From Parietaria judaica (lineage: Eukaryota; Streptophyta; Magnoliopsida; Rosales; Urticaceae), in contig OX940867.1 in the NCBI GenBank assembly GCA_954871525.1, forward strand, positions 15,663,343 through 15,727,342: DNA of 64,000 nucleotides, written 5' to 3'. Both the position numbers and the translations under genes were made by a program. The notes under the pieces were generated by a model that saw only the letters and a program-made list of their open reading frames with translations, was not told the DNA's origin and ran no database searches. Below are positions 56,937-64,000 of the stretch, piece by piece. Position 1 is the first letter of the stretch. Each line of letters opens with the position of its first letter.

Positions 56937-59217
56937 ATGCACCTGGACGAGCAGAATGGCGAAAGCGACGCCGAGGCCCGGGCAGGAGTGATCAGTATGC
57001 CAATCAGCCCAGAGGCCGAGCAGACCTGTCAGGAGAAATCCAGCGAGAAGATTTTCCTGATCGAGGATAAGGTTATTGCAAAACTCCTCGCAGAAGGAGA
57101 GAAGAGAGTCAGTACCGACGTATGGTACTTAGACTACGAAGCTAGCAACCACATGACTGGGGACCGAGCTAAGTTTGAAGAGCTGGATGAGAAGATCACA
57201 GGCAACGTGAAATTCGGCGACGGATCAGTCGTAGAGATCAGAGGCAGAGGGTCAATCCTGTTCGAATGCAAGAATGGCGATCAGCGTCTGATTACCCAGG
57301 TGTATTTCATCCCGAAGTTAGAGAGCAACATCATCAGTCTAAAGCAGATGACTGAGATCGGGAAGGAGAGCTGTTGATGAAGGTGGAGCGAACACCCAAA
57401 AGACTCTACAAGATTCTCCTGAAGACGTGCCAGCCCGTCTTTCTCATGGCATCGATTGCAGACCCGACTTGGCTATGGCACGCCCGGCTCGGACACGTGA
57501 ATTTTCACGCGCTCAAGATGATGGGCGAGAAGAAGATGGCTTTCGGGGTTCCCAAGATAGAACACCCCGACCAGCTATGTGAGTGCTGCATGATCGCGAA
57601 GCAGGCAAGGATACCGTTTCCGATCAAGGCCAAATTCCGAGCAGAGAGACCCCTACAGTTGGTACATGCAGATCTATGCGGTCCAGTCACCCCAGCAACA
57701 TTGGCAGGTAACAAGTACTTCCTCTTACTTGTTGAGGATTATAGTCGCTGGATGTGGGTTTATATGCTCAAGGAGAAGAGCGGAGCCTTTGAGGTCTTCA
57801 AGAAGTTCAAGAAGATCATGGAAAATGGCTCGGTGCACAGGTTAAAGGTTTTGCGTATAGACCGAGGAGGAGAATTCACTTCCCTGCAATTCGGAGAATT
57901 CTGCGACCAATAAGGAATTCAGCGTCACCTGTCCACACCCCACACACCCCAGCAGAATGGCGTGGTGGAAAGACGAAACCGAACTGTCATGAAAACAGCA
58001 AGGAGCTTGCTCAAGAGCATGAAAGTTCCAGCTCGGTTTTCGGAAGAAGCAGTAAGACATGCAACCTACCTGCTTAATCGTTTGTCGACCAAAGCGCTAG
58101 GAGAGCGCACTCCCTACCAGGCGTGGAATGGGTGAAGAAGAACTGCATTACGCTCAAGTAGTCGGCCTACGCGAAGAAAATCCTCAAGCAATTCGAGATG
58201 ACGGATTACAACCCAAGCAAGTACCCAATGGAGGCGAAGCTGCAGCTCGGGAAGGATGCTGAAGGGAGAGGAGTGGATTCCACGGAGTACAGACGCCTGA
58301 TCGGGTGTTTGAGATACCTTACTCATACCCGACCAGACATTGCACACGCAGTCAGGATAGTCAGTCGATACATGAAGAAGCCCACAAGTGCACACCAGCA
58401 TGCGGTGAAGCACATCTTGCGATACGTGAAGCGCACGACGGACTACGGGATCCATTACAGCAGAGGAAGTGGAGCAGAAGCACTAGTCGGCTTTACAGAC
58501 AGTGATCTGGCCGGTGATATCGATGACAGAAAGAGCACCGGAGGGATGGCTTTCTACCTCAACGGAAACCTGATCACCTGGTAGTCTCAGAAGCAGCAGG
58601 CAGTAGCTCTATCCTCATATGAAGCAGAGTTCATGGCGGCAACCGCAGCAGCATGTCAGGCTATGTGGTTGAAGGGGCTACTAAGTGAAGTGACCGGATC
58701 TGAGCAGAGACCAGCTACTCTCTACGTGGACAACAAGTCTGCAATTGCGTTGATGAAGAATCCAGTGTTTTATGGACGGAGCAAACACATTGACACGAAA
58801 TTTCACTACATTCGTGAGTGTGTGGAGAAGCGAGAGATCATCGTGGAGTTCGGCAACACAAGGGAGCAACGGGCAGACATACTTACCAAGGCTCTGGTGA
58901 GAGTCAAGTTCGCAGCGATGAGAGAGCTGCTCGGAGTAAAGAAAGTAGGAGCAAGTCAAGCTAACGGGGGAGAATGTGAGCTTAAGCTTGACTTAGTCCG
59001 TCACACAGATCGAGTCAGCCTGGGTACCGACCAGAACCAAGGACGGACAGGAGTTCAGCCCAGCTCGGGTGAACACGAGCAGAACGTCCAGAAAGAAGGC
59101 AAGCCCGGCCAGGGGCAGACGAGCAGGCCAGCTAGGGGACAGAGAAGTTTTCCGAGCAGAAAAGGGAAAGTCAGCAACTACCCAGAAAGCTTCAGAAGCA
59201 AGCAGAGATCGAGTTAA
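56937..59217 (+). pseudogene. C4 pol remnant: protease, integrase, RNase H
   Basis: The protease triad reads DYE in YLDYEASNHMTGD. A 46-base deletion near 57364 shifts the frame. Integrase wording (HARLGHVNFHALKMM, CECCMIAKQ, HADLCGP, RIDRGGEF) runs to a stop at 57911 and on to QQNGVVER near 57955. The 1.24-kb deletion at 58132 removes the linker and RT, including YVDD. RNase H wording resumes ([33 protein letters not shown]) with a TAG at 58582. The last frame crosses the purine tract into the LTR to 59217. Confidence 0.9.
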
Positions 59218-59452
59218 AGATTTTATAAGATTATTTAGGGTAGTTTCCCGATTTTGTGCGATTTGGTTAGCTAGGGTTTCACCTATGTGAGGCTATATAA
59301 ACCTAGCATTGTACACTTTGTAAAGAATAGAGACATTAGAGTTTTTCTTTGTATTTTGCCTTCGATTATCAATAGAGAATTTCTTCTCTCAAAAGTTCGT
59401 GTTCTTCATTATTATTCGTGTTCTTCGCAGATCCGTAATTTGGGAACCAACA
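58975..59452 (+). repeat. 3' LTR of C4
   Basis: 478 bases, preceded by GGGGGAGAA (58966-58974). It differs from the 5' LTR by few substitutions and a short deletion near 59410, so it is younger-looking than the C2 pair. Identity not computed. Confidence 0.93.
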
Positions 59453-59559
59453 TAAACTATATTATAAACTGTTGAAACATGAATTTCGTTTATTGAGTAT
59501 TTAATTATTCATGATTTCGATTTGTCTAGCAGTCTTAAAAGTTATGATACAAGATTCTC

Positions 59560-60847
59560 GAACAATCCAGTTTATGACTTCAAAAGGGAGTTGGTGGAAC
59601 AGAAGACCGCTGCCAAGACTCATGTCACGACATCAGATCACATTGCAGACGTCCACATTAAATCTCATGAAGCCACGCGACTTAAGGATCTTCGGAGCAA
59701 GATTGGAAATGGCCACAATTGATATACTATCCAATTTGCTCATTTTTTGTGCTTAAATTTTATTTTTGTATTTTTGTGTGATTCTTTTTTGTGTTTTTCT
59801 TTTTTCTTTTTGTCTACGTATATTCTTCAAATGCAAAAACCAAAAATATTTTGTTTTCTCCATATTTGGAATGTTGTGTGTTCCGAGTGATAATTTTTTT
59901 GAAAAACTTCCTTAAAACATTTTATAACCCAAATGGTCACTCCGGTGTTTGATTGCACTTATTATCGTTAAATGCATGTTTGTTTGAGTGTGAATATTGG
60001 GTAGGAATATATGTTTTTGGTTTAGGGCTTGAATACTGTGTTGTAGGACTCACTTATGCACACACATTTTTATGTTCTAGGATTTGTGTTTAAAGCTTTA
60101 GCATTTTGTATCCCTTATGATTCTGATATACAAGTTGATGTTTTTCACGCTTCATACATGCTTACAAATATTTAGCTCTCCACCTCCCGTGACTGTTCTC
60201 GACATACCAGTAGCTGCGGTACCAGTTCATGAGCCATCTAATCTACCTACAGATATGGTAACCTCCCCTGAGGTTCCTGCTGGAGTCTTTCAAGTCTACT
60301 GACCCTATTGAAGTGATTGATACTGTATAATGTTCATATCATTCACCCCCAATAGATCAAGTTACCGGAGAAGAACTCTTTTATTAAGGAGACCATGGAA
60401 ACAGTTGAGCTACCTGCCTAAGAAGAAGAAGAGAGCCATGGAGAAGAATATGACGAATAAGAAGTGGGTCAATACAAGTCAAGCATATGCTGAAGCTCGT
60501 ACATCGGCCAAGATCCTGGAGATTTCTAGCTCTGACTCTGAGCCTCCTCCAGCCCTTGAAGTGACCTCAGCTGTTGTCGATCCCAAGGATGTTCATGTTC
60601 CTACTGAAGACCCTGCTGATGGTGACAAGGAAGTCACCCAGGATGATGACAACAGGGATGACAAGGAGAGCGCCGAAGAAATTCCTGATGAATAATCCTT
60701 AGAGAAAGAAGATGAATACACCAATGAAGAAGCTGACACTGATAGGGAAGAAGTAGATGCTCCGGAAACTATTGTCAAGAAGACTACTAGTGAACAAGAT
60801 GAAGACTACGAGGAAGGATCGTCGTCTTCCCACTCATCCTAAGCCAG
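59560..60847 (+). pseudogene. R1 3' coding remnants: RNase H end and an acidic open frame
   Basis: RNase H-end wording lies at 59590-59720. After about 400 non-coding bases a frame with SSPPPVTVLDIPVAAVPVHE reads at 60172-60302. Then a frame at 60330-60695 is Lys-rich at first (PKKKKRAMEKNMTNKKW) and ends in an Asp/Glu-rich tail (KEVTQDDDNRDDKESAEEIP); related acidic wording continues to about 60840. The position between pol and LTR is where SIRE-type copia elements have an env-like or extra gene, but I see no signal peptide or membrane segment. Function unknown. Confidence 0.5.
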
Positions 60848-61228
60848 TTTGAGTCAGTTCCCCTTCGGCAATTCCTGGCCCAAGGGGGAGAATTCACAGA
60901 CGTTGCAATCATTTTTAGCCTTTATATTTTCTCAGTTTCAAACTCATGCATCACTAGATATTCTTGCTTATATGTTTATGTGTGACTTTTTACTTGTTAT
61001 GTTTGAATGAATGTTTTTGGTTGTTGCACGTCTGTGGTTGAAATGTTTTCAGGATATCTTCAGGATCACTAACATTTTTGCAGGTTTACAAGTACTAAAA
61101 GTCTGATGTTGCTTCCGCTGACATGAAAAAAGATGTATCCCTGCCTGCTCTGCTCTGCCTAATATGTGCCTGAAGATCTCTACGGCTTCCTGAAATCAGT
61201 TGTTCCATAAATTGCCAAAGGGGGAGTT

Positions 61229-61925
61229 TGTTGAAACATGAATTTCGTTTATTGAGTATTTAATTATTCATGATTTCGATTTGTCTATTTATGGAAACTA
61301 TTGTCGTCATTGATGTCATGAAAGCTGGTAAGTATTTCAGGAAAGTATCTAAGTCGCATCCTCAATCAAGGAATGATTGAGTCGACCTCTCCCTACAGTT
61401 ATTAATGGATATCATACTAGAGTTAATGAAGATTATTGTGTGATGATTCTAATCAGTGGAGAGAATCATTGAGCTGATTTGCGTTCCCTAGATGGAAATG
61501 AATTAGTGTGCAGCTCCTATATGTCCCAGATAATGAGGTCCTATTTCGTTAGCACTTACAGAGACAATCTCTAAAACCTTTGGGAGAAGTCAATCAGAGG
61601 ACGGGACGTTCATAGCTGATTGTTTGCAAGGGGATCTTGCAAGTTCATCAAGAGTTTACTTCGGATGTCAAAGCTGTTGTCGTGACATCAAGGGGGAGTT
61701 TCTTGTTTATGCTTTGTATCCTGTTTGTATTACTGATTGTAATCTTCATCTGTAATCTCTTGGTTGATTAATCTGGGTGAGTGCCCCGCAGAAGTAGTGA
61801 CAGGAAGTCCGAACTGCGTTACCAAAAAGTATTGGTGTTCCTTTATTTTTCCTCACTCTCTTTATTCCTATCGTTCACGATTATAACGTCATATTATATG
61901 TACAACGCGAAAATACGTCTTTTAG
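61229..61925 (+). repeat. 3' LTR of R1
   Basis: About 697 bases beginning TGTTGAAACATG after the purine tract. The right limit is inferred from the TAAAC flank. Confidence 0.7.
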
Positions 61926-62415
61926 TAAACTATATTATTATAAACTATACTGTAATATTCATATGGCTATTAAAGTAATAAACTATATTATATGACTAAT
62001 GCCTAAACGTAATATTATGACTAAATAATGTGAGGTATATTATAAACTAATGACTAATATATATCAACTAATATAATGTATACTAATAACAACTAATAAC
62101 TAATAAAATAGTAGGATATATGGAGAAGCTTGTTGGAGAAATTGAGAGTTTGAGGGAGAGAGCTTGAGCTTGAAGAGTTGCAAATTGAGAACTTGAGCTT
62201 GCAAATTTAAGAAAATTAGAGAGTAGAATGGTAAATTTTATTTTTTTTAAATTAATTTTGGTGAGTATAGCCGGTTTTTAAAAATAATTTATTACGTTTT
62301 GAAATTTTTATTTTTATTTTTTAGGGGCTAAAATAGACTTTATTAGCATAAAATGGCAAAATAGCCATTATTAGCATTAATATGGTACTTATACCTACCA
62401 AATTTATTAATAGAA

Positions 62416-63735
62416 AAACCCATGAAATACGCATTTAACACCTAAGGTTTATGAGAATTGTCCATACTTTAAAAAATTCATTTATACCCATTAATAAATA
62501 AAAAAAATTGGACCATATTAACCCTAATATTAATTATGTTTATTAATTTTTGTATATTAATTATTTATAAAATATTTTAATTTAAAAATTAAATCATCCT
62601 ATAATTATGGTTTGACAACTTCCCCTATTAATTACGTATTCATTTATTTCTCTCTCTCTCTCTCACTCTCTCATACACACACACACGCACGATATCTTCG
62701 TAAAATCTTTTTCATTTATTTAAAATAATTCCTCATCTTTCTTCGTTTTTCCCTCTCGCGCATCCTTCCTCATGCGCATCTACCCCAGTCGCGCCTCCTA
62801 ATAATTTTGTTTTCCCGACGCTCCTCCTTCCTGCGTCGCGCCTCCTTATTGCGTCGCGCTGTCTAGGTTCCGTCGCCCAAAAGCTTACTCGTTGTCAAAA
62901 ACTCGTTGGCCATCGTCTGATCACCGTATCTCGGTCGTAAAGCTCCAGTCCGTCATTCTCCTTTTGTTCGTTGTTTCTCGGTCGTCGGATCAAACACGGT
63001 AATATTTTTTATTTTTGTAATTGGGTTTACACGATTCAGGAGTGGTAATATTTCTTGGAGTGGTAATATTTGTTGTAAATAATTTTACACGATTTTTGTA
63101 AATGGTTTTACACGATTTTGGAGTGCTAAATGGTATGTAAATGGTTTGACATGATTTTTGCAAATAGTTTTGCATTTTTATTCGTCAATTTTCGTAATTT
63201 CAATTCGTAATTTCATTTACAGTCTGACATCATTTACAATTTTTGTAATTTCATTTTGTAAGTTCATTTACAGTTTGACATGATTTCGTAAATTTTGTAA
63301 TTTTTCGTAATTTTATTTAGAGTTTCAAATTGTATATACATATATAATTTTTCGTAATATTATTTACAGATTCAAATTATGAATAATGTTTGTTCGCAAT
63401 TTCTCATATACAGTTTCAAATAATACTGATTAATAGGGACCAAAAATTTAAAAATCAGATTTTATTTTTAATCGTTCAAATATGGATGATTAATTCGAAA
63501 ATGTTTTGTGAAATCGTTAAAATAGGAAGGATTTAATGTTAATTTATTTAGTTCGCTACATTTAAGGAAAATATTTGTTTTTATTTTAATTTTAAAAAAA
63601 CGAATTAAAAATGTGAATTAAAAAGTGGAGGGGATATTATAGTCCATATTTTAATTTGTTGGTGTTATGATTACCATAATTAGGAATTGACATTTTTTTT
63701 AAACCTTGAGTCACAAATAGACATTTGCCTCATTT
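62416..63735 (+). mobile_element. Non-autonomous DNA transposon X2 (inverted partner of X1)
   Basis: About 1.32 kb, from AGAAAAACCCATGAAATACG to GGTTTAAAAAAAATGTC-type wording (minus) near 63735. It carries TTGGACCATATTAACCC, a (TC)n/(AC)n block at 62648-62688, GC-rich CGTCGCGCCTCC repeats, and many TTTACACGATTTT units. It lies inside H1. Confidence 0.7.
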
Positions 63736-63754
63736 TATTAATTGGTGTCATCCC

Positions 63755-63890
63755 TCTAATAATGGCAAGCATTTCGGGCTGCGGGTGGGGCAGTTCTCCT
63801 CGGGTCCGGGGCGGGCTGACCTGAGGCACCTCGGGCTTTACAGCCCTCGGGCGATGAGTGGTAGGCTGCCTGTGGGCCCGCCCCCATATT
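63755..63890. repeat. Right terminal region of hAT element H1
   Basis: GC-rich island in AT-rich DNA with CGGGC motifs, matching the left end (53331-53476) in inverse orientation. Confidence 0.5.
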
Positions 63891-64000
63891 AATAGGATCA
63901 AGTGAAATTACAGCGGACCCTTTACCTTATTTAGTCAAATCAATCTCTAGAAAATGGTTCAATTCCCTTTTTCTTTTTTTTCTTTTTTTAAGGAACCAAT
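63891..64000. other. Window end, nothing recognised
   Basis: AT-rich DNA outside H1. The motif CAGCGGACCC at 63912 may belong to a hAT terminus. Confidence 0.5.

Larger units (their letters stand above)
55433..59452 (+). mobile_element. Ty1-copia element C4, internally deleted, nested in H1
   Basis: LTRs are 55433-55933 and 58975-59452, TGTGAGCTTAAG...CAACA. The target duplication TAAAC is at 55428-55432 and 59453-59457. The primer site is at 55936-55947. It has the same subfamily LTR as C1. Two internal deletions relative to C1 exist: about 46 bases near 57364 and about 1.24 kb at 58132, the latter joining integrase to the region between RT and RNase H at a shared GAAGAA. Confidence 0.95.
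59470..61925 (+). mobile_element. LTR element R1 with a nearly deleted 5' LTR
   Basis: The first 59 bases (59470-59528, TGTTGAAACATGAATTTCG...) are identical to the start of the 3' LTR at 61229-61287. The 3' LTR runs to about 61925, preceded by purine tract AAAGGGGGAGTT (61217-61228). Flanks are TAAAC at 59465-59469 and 61926-61930, although the LTR end there is not a clean CA. After the 5' stub comes copia RNase H-end wording (DHIADVHIKSHEATRLKDLR, RSKIG). So almost the whole 5' LTR, gag and pol are deleted. A long 3' region with an acidic frame suggests the SIRE/Maximus type. Confidence 0.75.
53331..63890 (-). mobile_element. hAT transposon H1, minus strand, carrying nested C4, R1 and X2
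   Basis: GC-rich ends: the left 53331-53476 starts GCGGGCCCCACGGGCC; the right 63755-63890 reads GCGGGCCCACAGGCAGCC on the minus strand. Both run into CATTATTAG. The minus strand has a BED-type zinc finger and hAT transposase wording at 53669-55207. A CT-rich leader-like stretch lies near 62150-62215 (minus). Between these, C4 and R1 sit in repetitive ATAAACTAT-type sequence that continues on both sides (55290-55430 and 61930-62110). Without the insertions H1 would be about 2.8 kb. The eight-base target duplication was not found, so the outer limits are inferred. Confidence 0.6.

Overview
The window looks like a transposon-dense, AT-rich chromosome segment of a flowering plant, probably a eudicot. 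The two host genes have GT-AG introns or plant promoter features. One encodes a DUF241 protein and the other a plant-type senataxin-like helicase. Almost everything else is retrotransposon or DNA-transposon sequence of plant lineages: Ty1-copia, the Tat clade of Ty3-gypsy with two RNase H domains, hAT, and MITE-like elements. I cannot name the species. No tRNA, rRNA or CRISPR array was found. Layout: 1-3906 is the 3' part of a Ty1-copia element (C1). 3907-7264 is AT-rich spacer. 7265-12739 is a full-length but decayed relative (C2, target-site duplication GACAA). 13297-15608 is an internally deleted relative (C3, TTATT). 16546-21877 is a second copia family on the minus strand (C5, TCTCG/TCTTG). 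C5 still has an intact 473-codon gag-protease frame, and a gypsy-like remnant (G1, 17167-19868, GTGAC) is nested in its integrase. 22362-23246 is the intact DUF241 gene. 24364-42319 is a Tat-lineage gypsy element (T1, minus strand). T1 lost its protease and reverse-transcriptase core but keeps both RNase H domains and integrase sequence. Its gag is split by two long LTR-type insertions (S1 31696-36740, S2 37561-39720), and its 5' LTR carries a 191-bp chimeric copia insertion. 45059-49437 is an eight-exon SF1 helicase gene with two apparent frameshifts. 50608-51947 is a non-autonomous DNA transposon (X1) with an inverted partner at 62416-63735 (X2). 53331-63890 reads as one minus-strand hAT transposon that received copia element C4 (55433-59452, TAAAC), an LTR element R1 (59470-61925, TAAAC) and X2. 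How it fits together: C1, C2, C3 and C4 are one copia family in two subfamilies (C1/C4 and C2/C3) and share a single gag-pol frame, the same initiator-Met-type primer site and the same purine tract. In every copy the pol frame runs through the purine tract about 210-300 bases into the 3' LTR. The 191-bp insertion in T1 derives from the C1/C4 subfamily and has proper TG..CA ends and a 5-bp duplication. The partner LTR of T1 preserves the empty site. No new host system is evident. The most unusual content is the structure of these elements: the chimeric mini-insertion, pol reading into the LTR, the G1 remnant with three LTR copies, and the gutted Tat element with a possible antisense gene. All boundaries and domain calls were made by eye. 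Identities and ages were not computed.
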